This document shows, one piece after another, positions 5,823-10,465 of a DNA stretch of 10,465 nt (within the stretch, counting starts at the first letter, position 1; each line of letters opens with the position of its first letter). A program made the translations under genes and the position numbers. The notes under the pieces were generated by a model. It saw only the letters and a program-made list of their open reading frames with translations. It had not been told where the DNA came from and ran no database searches. The stretch is from assembly GCA_026770585.1 (NCBI GenBank), contig MU646309.1, positions 1,582,535 through 1,592,999 on the forward strand, read 5' to 3'. The DNA comes from Baffinella frigidus. Its lineage: Eukaryota; Cryptophyceae; Cryptomonadales; Baffinellaceae.

Positions 5823-6026
5823 CTGGAAGTGCGCCTGCGTCCGCACGCTCTCTTCGTCCACCGACTCTTTCCTGTACTTCCCCGTCCCCGCTGGCGTCCC
5901 CGCCGCTGGCTTCCCCGCCGCCGGTTTCCCTCGCCTCGCAGCCCCGGCGGCGCCTCCCTTGGAGGATCCCTTCTGGGCAAGGACAGGCTGCTGTTTCTGG
6001 AGGAGCCGTTCCAGGAGGGCGTCGTC
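5823..6026 (-). CDS. internal exon, 68 codons, coiled-coil/low-complexity protein
   Basis: Best exon of the window. On the minus strand a long CT tract ends in CCCCCGCCGCAG (acceptor) and the exon begins GACGAC. It stays open for exactly 204 nt and ends TTCCAG before GTAGGT, a near-consensus donor. Phase is 0 at both ends. The peptide starts DDALLERLLQKQQPVLAQKG (amphipathic, helix-like), passes through a Gly/Ala/Pro/Lys linker with repeated GKPAAGKPAAG, and ends KYRKESVDEESVRTQAHFQ. The linker suggests a flexible tether. Most codons end in G or C. It probably belongs to the minus-strand gene beginning at 6765; the link is inferred from strand, phase and spacing. Family not recognised. Confidence 0.62.
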
Positions 6027-6040
6027 CTGCGGCGGGGGGG

Positions 6041-6150
6041 AGAGAGAGGAGAGAGGGTGAGAGAGAGAGAGAGACAGACAGAGAGAGAGAGACAGAGAGA
6101 GAGAGACAGAGAGAGAGAGAGACAGAGAGAGACAGAGACAGAGGGAGAGA
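6041..6150. repeat. (GA)n/(CT)n microsatellite with CAGA interruptions
   Basis: About 110 nt of GA dinucleotides with regular ACAG interruptions. Read on the minus strand it is a long CT tract lying directly upstream of the acceptor at 6027, so it can serve as an extended polypyrimidine tract. Arg/Glu-rich and Ser/Leu-rich open frames over it are artefacts. Confidence 0.95.
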
Positions 6151-6177
6151 TTGGTAATTTATTGCCAAACAACCAGC
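6141..6177 (-). promoter_or_regulatory. 37-nt module upstream of acceptor, shared with 7443-7482
   Basis: Minus strand: GCTGGTTGTTTGGCAATAAA, TTACCAATCTCTCCCTC. The plus-strand copy at 7443-7482 differs at three positions and by a TT insertion. Both run into a pyrimidine-rich tract and then CAG, followed by an exon candidate. It may contain branch-site sequence, be the 3' part of a mobile intron, or be an old coding motif (one frame gives LVVWQ here and LVVRQQ there). Confidence 0.6.
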
Positions 6178-6237
6178 GCCAGCTCCTGCGGCGGGACGGA
6201 AGCTGGTCGGTGAGAATGTATCCTGTTATCCTACGCC

Positions 6238-6288
6238 GGCTGGTTCCCCTCGAGAGATGAAACGTTGGCTGGTTCCCCTCGAGAGATG
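6238..6288. repeat. 22-nt direct duplication, period 29
   Basis: GGCTGGTTCCCCTCGAGAGA plus TG at 6238-6259 recurs exactly at 6267-6288, separated by AAACGT and one further base. It falls in the predicted intron of the minus-strand gene. Confidence 0.92.
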
Positions 6289-6507
6289 TAATGCAGGGTA
6301 GTGTAGCTGACTCAGCTCATCTTGCATCCTGGTCACAGATCAGCTACGCAACAGATTGAAGAGCGAGGGAGCCTTTGCGTGCGGATGCTGGGCAAACAGG
6401 TCGGCGTGAGGGGAACTTGATGGTTCGACGACGAGATAAGGATCCACAACAGCTACACGTGTTGGCTTCCGAAGCATTTGGGCGCACGAAGAATAAGGAC
6501 GGTCACG

Positions 6508-6765
6508 TTAACACATGGGTTCCACGCACATATGCACCGATGGAGGCTGTTTGTCGAGGCAAGGCCACAGGCTGGATACCCCCTTCCCCCCTGGGGATCT
6601 ATCAATCGCTTTTTCAATCCTGAGCACTTGAACACCACGCACCGCAGCATCGTCGTCCAAATCCGCCGGCGCCGCAACTGAGACAGCAGATGCTGCCAGA
6701 AGCACGAGGAGCAACACACTCAGCCTTCCCGCCCAGCCTCGTTGCGTGCCGCCAACTCCCACCAT
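6508..6765 (-). CDS. first exon of a secreted/targeted protein (signal peptide)
   Basis: The ATG at 6765 has a good context (A at -3, G at +4). The peptide starts MVGVGGTQRGWAGR, then has a hydrophobic core LSVLLLVLLAASAVSVA and a likely signal-peptidase site near VAA-PA. It continues ADLDDDAAVRGVQVLRIEKA. That is a classic N-terminal signal peptide; in algae with complex plastids it could also be the first half of a bipartite plastid leader. The frame stays open for 85 codons to a stop ending at 6508, but the tail looks non-coding. The exon probably ends earlier, for instance at GCG|GTGCGT near 6678 or GGG|GTATCC near 6580. Downstream minus-strand exon candidates are 5823-6026 and perhaps 4534-4632. 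Mature function unknown. Confidence 0.5.
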   Translation of the reverse strand: MVGVGGTQRGWAGRLSVLLLVLLAASAVSVAAPADLDDDAAVRGVQVLRIEKAIDRSPGGKGVSSLWPCLDKQPPSVHMCVEPMC

Positions 6766-7058
6766 GCTTTCCTCGGTCCGACCTCGGACGACCCGCAACT
6801 TAAGCGGCAAAAGTAAAATGCAGCAGCGTCAGAGCGAACAAATAAAAAATACCACCAGGCTCATGACCTGATGAACAACAAATATTTGCGGTTTTCCATT
6901 TTATTTTTTCTCGACACTGGATCTGGAGGAGGAGGAGGTGAGGAGACGTTTTCTGGCTGCGCAAACCGCTCTCGGTGTGCGCTGGACCTCAAACTCCTGT
7001 CCTTGGCTCGCCGTTTCCACCGCTGATAACCTCCTCCAGACCTCAGGAAGCCGCCAAA
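6766..7058. promoter_or_regulatory. shared spacer of two divergent signal-peptide ORFs
   Basis: The 293 nt separate the minus-strand ATG (6765) and plus-strand ATG (7059). They include two AT-rich patches, AATAAAAAAT at 6841-6850 and TTTTATTTTTTC at 6899-6910, and a (GGA)n purine stretch at about 6922-6938. Placement suggests a bidirectional promoter. AATAAA could alternatively be a polyadenylation signal of something not seen. No specific factor site is claimed. Confidence 0.4.
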
Positions 7059-7403
7059 ATGGCGAGACTCATGTATCTTCCCTTTCTGGCGACCCTCCTC
7101 GCGGTCGGGGTTCGCGGCATCCCGATCCACCCTGCGCCGCACACCGACGGCCCAAAACATGTTTGGCCCACGGAGTTCTCTGCGGTCTGCGATCCTCTCT
7201 CCCCCTCTTGCTTGTTCCGTTGTTGTAGCAGCCTGGATTATTCCCCTGGTCTACCCGCAGCCTCGGTGTTGGTATCCCCAGACCGGTCAGCGCTGCCCAG
7301 CCTTGCAACGCACAGACCCGACGGGGAAAGAACGCTCCGGCCGGCGGCAGAGTTCCCCTCGCGCCAGGATCTGAAACTCCCGAAAGATACTTCTAAATCT
7401 TGA
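7059..7403 (+). CDS. secreted/targeted protein, N-terminal coding (signal peptide)
   Basis: The ATG at 7059 sits in GCCAAAATGG, a strong eukaryotic start context. The peptide begins MARLMYLPFLATLLAVGVRG, a short basic start, hydrophobic core and likely cleavage after VRG, followed by IPIHPAPHTDGPKHVWPTEF. G/C-ending codons dominate until about 7185. Beyond that, Cys/Ser/Pro-rich residues and weaker codon bias suggest intron sequence: a CT-rich tract ends in TTGTTGTAG|CAG at 7228. As an uninterrupted frame it encodes 114 residues and stops at 7403. The next likely exon on this strand is 7489-7609. It is divergent from the minus-strand signal-peptide exon. Family unknown. Confidence 0.45.
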   Translation: MARLMYLPFLATLLAVGVRGIPIHPAPHTDGPKHVWPTEFSAVCDPLSPSCLFRCCSSLDYSPGLPAASVLVSPDRSALPSLATHRPDGERTLRPAAEFPSRQDLKLPKDTSKS

Positions 7404-7442
7404 CAAGACGTTGATGCCCCTCCGAACTCAGTTGCAGTACAA

Positions 7443-7482
7443 GCTGGTTGTTCGGCAACAAAATACCAATCTCTCTTCCCTC
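7443..7482 (+). promoter_or_regulatory. module upstream of acceptor, plus-strand copy
   Basis: GCTGGTTGTTCGGCAACAAA, ATACCAATCTCTCTTCCCTC is followed by CTTCAG, the acceptor for the exon candidate at 7489. See the inverted copy at 6141-6177. If the region is instead translated, it reads KLVVRQQNTNLSSLL into the downstream exon without a stop. Confidence 0.6.
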
Positions 7483-7488
7483 CTTCAG

Positions 7489-7609
7489 CCGTTTGGCCTC
7501 TTCGCGACGTTCCCGTACATCAACAACGCCTCCTCGATGATCTACTACTCGTACACGAACAAGGCACGCCCTCTCTCCACACCGCCTCATTTCGTGCCCC
7601 GAGCGTGGG
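7489..7609 (+). CDS. exon candidate, ~40 codons, aromatic-rich, unknown protein
   Basis: Follows CTCTCTTCCCTCCTTCAG, a good pyrimidine tract and acceptor. The frame reads PFGLFATFPYINNASSMIYY, SYTNKARPLS, TPPHFVPRAW, and ends at GGG|GTGAAA, an acceptable donor. From TTCGCG to AACAAG nearly every codon ends in C or G, which is unlikely by chance. NNAS contains a potential N-glycosylation sequon (N-A-S), fitting a secreted product and the signal peptide at 7059. The frame is open upstream as far as 7375, so the exon could start earlier than the chosen acceptor. Not recognised as any family. Confidence 0.48.
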
Positions 7610-7805
7610 GTGAAAGGAAGAGCAAGGGAGATATACCGGAGTGTGAGAGAGAGATGGGTTGATTAAGGAAAGTTGTGGGCCAAGGCGTGTGTGCTGGGTT
7701 TAGGGATGAGGGAGACCTTTTTTGCCGAAAGAGGAAGAGGATTGGAATGCAGCGATTTCTAGATTGGTATGTGGTGCTGGGGAAGCAGGCGTCTTCGCTC
7801 TGTCT
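7610..7805. other. no feature seen; presumptive intron of plus-strand gene
   Basis: Purine-rich (GAGAGAGAG near 7646, GAAAGAGGAAGAGG near 7728) with no G/C-third-base frame. If the donor at 7610 is used this would be intron, but no downstream plus-strand acceptor and exon could be tied to it with confidence. Confidence 0.35.
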
Positions 7806-7960
7806 CAGTCTATTTTCGCTCCCCAAGTTGGTGAGCCCGGGCTCTGTTCCGCGCCAAAGTTGACGGCTTTGAACTGCACACCCAGCATGTCAACTTGAGA
7901 ATGGTCGGTCCACCCGAGTGAGGCAGAGCTAGGCATCCTCGCGCATCATGGCGCACCGTG
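7806..7960 (+). repeat. GTTGAC/GTCAACTT repeat family, copy with extended 3' part
   Basis: CAGTCTATT, TTGGTGAGCCCGGGCTCT (7828 on), CGCCAAAGTTGACGG, CCCAGCATGTCAACTTGAGA, then CACCCGAGTGAGGCAGAGCT and GGCATCC...CATGGCGCACC. The order matches 9736-9833, 10067-10144 (minus) and, in part, 248-345 and 9188-9310. GTTGAC and GTCAAC inside each unit form an inverted pair. No coding function is assigned. Confidence 0.75.
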
Positions 7961-7963
7961 TGC

Positions 7964-8020
7964 CCCGTAGGACCCTGCGGTAGGACATCCCTAGGGACCT
8001 AGGGGTTTCCTAGGGGGGTG
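7964..8020. repeat. CTACGG/CCTAGG motif cluster
   Basis: CCCCGTAGGACCCTGCGGTA, CCCTAGGGACCTAGGGG and CCTAGGGGGG: several overlapping near-palindromes. It is a member of the family seen at 103-200, 2386-2412, 3541-3620, 8590-8640 and inside the foldback at 9381-9480. Confidence 0.6.
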
Positions 8021-8094
8021 AATAGATGGCGTGTACACTTTAAAATGTACATCCTGGGGGAAACCCCGTCCTTGGAAAACCGGGTTTAAGCTAC

Positions 8095-8136
8095 GGGTTG
8101 TTGGTGGTCGGGTTTAGGGTTGTTGGTGGTCGGGTT
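8095..8136. repeat. 22-bp tandem duplication
   Basis: GGGTTGTTGGTGGTCGGGTT (followed by TA) at 8095-8116 repeats at 8117-8136. The GGTTTAGGG junction resembles the telomere-type word seen elsewhere. Confidence 0.85.
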
Positions 8137-8240
8137 CCTGACTCGGCTTTGCCCCCGTGTCCGCAGACAAAGGGCATGGTACTCGACTTCAAGGAGCGCT
8201 GCCCCCCCTTCGCCACCTACGGTAGGCGTAGCCACTACCC

Positions 8241-8310
8241 CACACAGCGGACTTCGCAGGGATTTTGTGAACGACCCATAAGCGACGAGACATAGTACCC
8301 TACGGTAGGC
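8241..8310 (+). repeat. CACAGCGGACTT repeat plus CTACGG motif
   Basis: CACAGCGGACTTCGCAGGGA from 8243, then TTTTGTGAACGACCCATAAG and CCCTACGGTAGG at about 8299. It parallels 3541-3668 read in reverse. The CTACGG motif ends directly at the TCA flanking the MITE at 8314, so the MITE probably inserted at the edge of this repeat. Confidence 0.65.
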
Positions 8311-8313
8311 TCA

Positions 8314-8443
8314 TCCGGGGAAACCTATTTCCTTTCATTTCCTGGAAAAGAAAATTGCCACAAAATTCGTTCTTACTAGTAGTATTAAAGCATGTGTGTA
8401 ATTTTTGTTGCCAGGAAATGAAAGAAAAGTAGGTTCTCCCGGA
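8314..8443. mobile_element. MITE family 1, second complete copy, 130 bp
   Basis: Ends TCCGGGGAAACCTA and AGGTTCTCCCGGA; arms continue with TTTCATTTCCTGG inverted to CCAGGAAATGAAA and a loop containing ACTAGTAGTATTAAAGC. TCA on both sides may be a 3-bp target duplication, unlike the TA seen at 5382-5577, so the superfamily remains open. Arm divergence is greater than at 5382-5577, indicating an older copy. Confidence 0.88.
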
Positions 8444-8496
8444 TCAAGGCATAGACATCTACAACCGGGATTAGGTCCACTCTGGATGGCTAGTTC

Positions 8497-8697
8497 CACA
8501 GCGGACTTTGCAGGGATTTCGTGAATACCCCCTTAGGACTTTGCAGCGATTTTGAGAACAACCCCTTAGTGAATAATGCCTAATCCTTGGGGCCGACGGT
8601 AGGTAATACCGCATGGACGTAGGGGGGGTCCTACGGATATGGTAACGGACCTTCGGCCTGAATCGGGCCGAAAATCCCTTTGTAGCCCGCTATGTGG
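8497..8697. repeat. CACAGCGGACTT repeats in both orientations with CTACGG core
   Basis: Plus-strand copies at 8497-8525 (CACAGCGGACTTTGCAGGGA) and, shorter, 8532-8552 (GGACTTTGCAGCGATTTTGA); minus-strand copy at 8671-8697. Between them are GACGGTAGGTAATACCGC and GTCCTACGG. The outer pair is inverted, so 8497-8697 has the form of a ~200-bp inverted-repeat element with imperfect ends. A 7-bp-arm hairpin (TTCGGCC/GGCCGAA) lies at 8652-8672. Confidence 0.6.
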
Positions 8698-8942
8698 CTC
8701 GAAGGCTAATGGGACTCATTGATAGAATCTGTGTGGCGGTGCCCATCCCCCTCCCGACCCCACAAATATTTCGTCGCGCCGCAAGCTCCTCTCGTGCGGG
8801 GCTGGTACACCTTGAATGGTTTAATGATTTGCACCTGAAGCCGAGTCGGAGTCCTCCTGACTGAATCCCAAGACCGTCTGGCCGAATCGGGATCTCCTCG
8901 CGGAAGCCTGAGACTGAATCCTGCGTCCTGACTGAACGGCAG
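8698..8942. other. probable intron or spacer upstream of exon island; no repeat family seen
   Basis: Contains three GACTGAATCC / CTGACTGAA words (about 8858, 8910, 8929), perhaps a decayed short repeat. Open frames on the minus strand (119 codons, Arg/Ala-rich) are weaker coding candidates than the plus-strand island that follows. The region ends in CTGAACGGCAG, an acceptor-like sequence. Confidence 0.4.
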
Positions 8943-9040
8943 GGTCGTTTCTGTTCGGGTCGCCGTGCACGTTCTGGTTCACGGACAACGGCATCTTCAT
9001 GGCCCAGCCCGTGCGCGGCGTCCGCTGCTGCTCGTTCCAG
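8943..9040 (+). CDS. exon-like island, 32 codons, unknown protein
   Basis: After ACGGCAG, two bases complete a split codon. Then 32 codons read SFLFGSPCTF, WFTDNGIFMA, QPVRGVRCCSFQ and end CAG before GTCTCC, a donor-like sequence. From GGGTCGCCG to the end every codon has G or C in the third position, a strong coding signature. Cys and aromatic residues are frequent. Two decayed copies of the second half occur at 9304-9371 and 9988-10055, and a trace may follow 7945, so this stretch is part of a repeated unit. It may be a captured host exon or coding sequence of an unknown element. Family not recognised. Confidence 0.5.
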
Positions 9041-9087
9041 GTCTCCCACGCCAGATCTCAGATGGAAACACTTGTAATTTATAAACT

Positions 9088-9165
9088 TGGTTTCAATGAA
9101 AATTACTACACGTTTGCTTTAATATTACTAATAAAGATCGTTCTGTGTAGTAAATTTCGGTCCCC
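9088..9165. mobile_element. MITE family 1, degenerate core copy
   Basis: Arms AAAATTACTACAC and GTGTAGTAAATTT flank the loop TTTGCTTTAATATTACTAAT, nearly identical to the loop at 5440-5456 and its surroundings. The TCCGGGGAAACC ends have decayed. It begins about 50 nt after the exon-like island at 8943-9040. Confidence 0.75.
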
Positions 9166-9187
9166 TTGCTCTGTCTCACACGGTTTG

Positions 9188-9257
9188 GTCTCGCCAATTT
9201 GGCGAGACTGGAAGTCAATTCCCTGGGGGTTTGGTTCAAATCCGTCAACTTTTGGAG
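9188..9257 (-). repeat. GTTGAC repeat family, degenerate minus copy with hairpin
   Basis: Minus strand CTCCAAAAGTTGACGGATTT matches plus-strand CTCCAAAGTTGACGGATTTG at 9781 with one extra A. GGGAATTGACTT follows in place of GGACGTCAACTT. The outer end carries a perfect hairpin, GTCTCGCCAA (9188-9197), T, TTGGCGAGAC (9199-9208), again with a single-T loop. Confidence 0.65.
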
Positions 9258-9303
9258 AGAAACGATCAGTCAACCCGAGTCAGGCAGCGCTAGGTCTCAG
9301 TCT

Positions 9304-9371
9304 AACGGCATCTTTATGGCTCAGGGTTTGGGGTTTAGGGCTTCATGTCCGCTGCTGCGCTTACCAGGTCG
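9304..9371 (+). pseudogene. decayed copy 2 of the island at 8943-9040
   Basis: AACGGCATCTTTATGGCTCA matches AACGGCATCTTCATGGCCCA at 8987, and GTCCGCTGCTGC...TACCAGGTC matches 9020-9043. Between these, about 11 nt of the original are replaced by GGTTTGGGGTTTAGGG plus a few bases, telomere-like sequence. The frame beyond the replacement is changed. Confidence 0.6.
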
Positions 9372-9380
9372 CCACCGTTA

Positions 9381-9480
9381 CAGGGGCACCTTAAGAAACT
9401 GCCTCCCCCTAGGACCCTACAGTAGGGCCCTACGGTGGTCCTAGGGGGGGGGGCAGTTTCTTATGAGCGAGGTACCCCTG
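9381..9480. mobile_element. 100-bp foldback element with CAGGGG ends
   Basis: CAGGGGCACC and TTAAGAAACTGCC on the left pair with GGCAGTTTCTTA and GGTACCCCTG on the right; the right arm has an extra TGAGCGA. The inner part is a second inverted pair, CCCCCTAGGACC with GGTCCTAGGGGG, around CTACAGTAGGGCCCTACGG. TA flanks both ends. Its right 25 nt are identical to 5628-5652. Confidence 0.82.
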
Positions 9481-9735
9481 TACTTAAGCTAACACCGTAA
9501 CTTAAGTGAACGGAGGTTCCACTTTTGCTTTGAGATGTCTCGCTCTCGACTTTTGTCTCGGTGGGCAGCGCTCTTCAAGAGGAATCAGTCTATTCCCACG
9601 CCAGATCGGACAAGGGGGTTCGGCTCTTTCCGACCGTCTATTTTGACGTCCAACTAACCCAAAAGTAAACACTTTCCCCTTAGTCCTCCCGGGGAATTGA
9701 CTGATGGCGACCCCCTCCAAGAATCTGGCGTGGCC
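9481..9735. other. no gene seen; CCACGCCAGAT inverted pair
   Basis: CCACGCCAGAT at 9596-9606 is inverted as ATCTGGCGTGG at 9722-9732. The same word follows the donor of the island at about 9046. AACTTAAG and TTAAGC words cluster near 9483-9505. Open frames lack coding bias. Confidence 0.5.
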
Positions 9736-10157
9736 AGTCTATTCGGCCGAACCAGTTTGGTGAGACCGGGCCCTTTCTCGCTCCAAAGTTGACGGATTTG
9801 TACCGCGGGCCCAGGACGTCAACTTAGGAATAGCTGGGTTAGGATTTAGAGTCCGAGGCCATGCGATTCGAACCGCCTTTTTATGCTATCTTAAGGGTGA
9901 ATCTTCTCAGGGTTTGCTATCTGAGCTTCGACATAGCTATAAAACAGCACAAAATCCACCTGAAGATAGCAAAAACACGGTTTAGATTGCATGGCCTCGC
10001 CCATGAGAATAGAAAGGGCGGATGTTCCTTGCATCCGCTGCTGCTCATACCAGGTCCGTTGGCGGGCTATTCTTAAGTTGGCGTCCTGGGTGTTTGGTGC
10101 ACAAGTGTCAACTTTGAGGTAAGAAAGAGCCCGGGCTCACCAAATTCGTGAGCCCGG
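9736..10157. mobile_element. inverted-repeat-bounded segment with exon remnant inside
   Basis: The repeat at 9756-9833 (TTTGGTGAGACCGGGCCC...CCAAAGTTGACGG...CCAGGACGTCAACTTAGGAA) is present in reverse at 10067-10144. The 230 nt between them include remnant copy 3 of the island (9988-10055). The right end carries a hairpin CCGGGCTCAC/GTGAGCCCGG at 10131-10157. No transposase is present. It may be a non-autonomous element that captured an exon fragment, or two repeats that landed in opposite orientation. Confidence 0.5.
9988..10055 (+). pseudogene. decayed copy 3 of the island at 8943-9040
   Basis: TGCATGGCCTCGCCC and GCATCCGCTGCTGCTCATAC followed by CAGGTCC parallel TTCATGGCCCAGCCC and GCGTCCGCTGCTGCTCGTTC with CAGGTC at 8997-9043. 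The middle has extra bases and the frame is not kept. Confidence 0.5.
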
Positions 10158-10285
10158 ATAAACCGCGGCAGAGGTAGGAGTGGGGCATCACTCCTATCAG
10201 GTGTTTTACAGCGCCACTGGTTTTAATTTGTACCAGGCTACAGCACGGCGCGTGTTGGAAATTGGAGCCGTTACCCAGCGGTACA

Positions 10286-10465
10286 ATGTTTTTTTTGTAC
10301 CACGAAATACTTTTAGCGCGAAACGTTACGTTTGGAATTCTGACTTGTGGCCTGGCACGGCAGGCGGACAGCGAGGCGCCCGATCCGAATTTCTTGGAGG
10401 ATTTCTCCCTTGTGGCTGAGCATGACACCATCGGTGCTCTCTCCCCCCCCCCCCCCCCCCCCCCC
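10286..10465 (+). CDS. possible exon running off the contig end
   Basis: A plus-strand frame is open from 10178 to the end of the window. Its convincing part starts after GGCACGGCAG (acceptor-like, to 10363) and reads ADSEAPDPNFLEDFSLVAEH, DTIGALSP before the C-run. The acidic, soluble composition and balanced codons look protein-like. An ATG at 10286 (MFFLYHEILL) would give a longer start, but the poly-T around it suggests intron. Chance openness cannot be excluded. The C-run at the edge may be an assembly artefact. Confidence 0.32.
   Translation, partial: MFFLYHEILLARNVTFGILTCGLARQADSEAPDPNFLEDFSLVAEHDTIGALSPPPPPPP
10443..10465. repeat. poly-C run at contig end
   Basis: Twenty-three consecutive C bases to the last position. 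Probably a genuine C tract or a sequencing artefact where assembly stopped. Confidence 0.9.

Noticed and set aside
5727-6260. 177-codon plus-strand frame with Arg/Glu dipeptide repeats
   Set aside because: Runs over the (GA)n tract antisense to a better exon (5823-6026) that has proper splice sites and codon use.
8690-9049. 119-codon minus-strand frame, Arg/Ala-rich
   Set aside because: Lies antisense to the plus-strand island 8943-9040, whose codons end in G/C throughout and which has acceptor- and donor-like flanks.
9181-9250. tRNA-like GGTTCAAATCC (B-box-like) word
   Set aside because: No acceptor stem or anticodon arm folds around it, and the segment is a minus-strand copy of the GTTGAC repeat family.
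1-10465. CRISPR array or bacterial operon
   Set aside because: No regularly spaced repeats with unique spacers; tandem arrays have no spacers, and splice-bounded coding islands indicate a eukaryotic nuclear genome.

Overview
The window looks like a small nuclear contig from a unicellular eukaryote, not bacterial or viral DNA. There are no operon-like ORF trains, ribosome binding sites or RNA genes. Coding signal comes in short G/C-third-position islands bounded by GT/AG splice signals, set in a dense, layered repeat landscape. Heptamers related to the TTTAGGG telomere type and the intron-rich, repeat-rich style would fit a chromerid or another alveolate or alga (for example Chromera). That is a guess from style; no protein here was recognised by family. 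The sequence starts inside a minisatellite and ends in a run of 23 C, so both edges look like assembly breaks.

Layout. Positions 1-900: a 24-bp minisatellite, dispersed repeats and a 23-bp TGAGTCA repeat. 902-1025: compound microsatellite. 1255-1508: a dispersed repeat, a short direct repeat and a 20-bp perfect palindrome. 1572-2525: decayed long-period tandem array, split by a 149-bp foldback element. 2571-2914: TGTAGGG heptamer array, followed by two TATACTA heptamer arrays (2984-3083, 3312-3424). 3813-5045: a segment bounded by ~50-bp inverted repeats, each carrying a perfect 16-bp-arm hairpin. It encloses a foldback element, two MITE pieces and minus-strand exon-like coding pieces. 5382-5577: a MITE with near-perfect arms.

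5823-7611 is the best genic region. A minus-strand signal-peptide exon (start 6765) and a plus-strand signal-peptide ORF (start 7059) diverge from a 293-bp spacer. Further exon candidates lie at 5823-6026 (minus, excellent splice sites) and 7489-7609 (plus). A near-identical ~37-nt module precedes the acceptors of these two exons although they belong to opposite strands.

7806-10465 is again repeat-rich: a second complete MITE (8314-8443), a well-preserved exon-like island (8943-9040) with two decayed copies downstream, a 100-bp foldback element, an inverted-repeat-bounded segment (9756-10157) and a possible exon cut by the contig end.

Overall reading: a divergent pair of secreted-protein genes embedded in non-autonomous DNA elements. 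Several of these elements enclose or abut exon fragments, suggesting gene-fragment capture or element-driven exon and intron reshuffling. No transposase or reverse transcriptase is encoded here.
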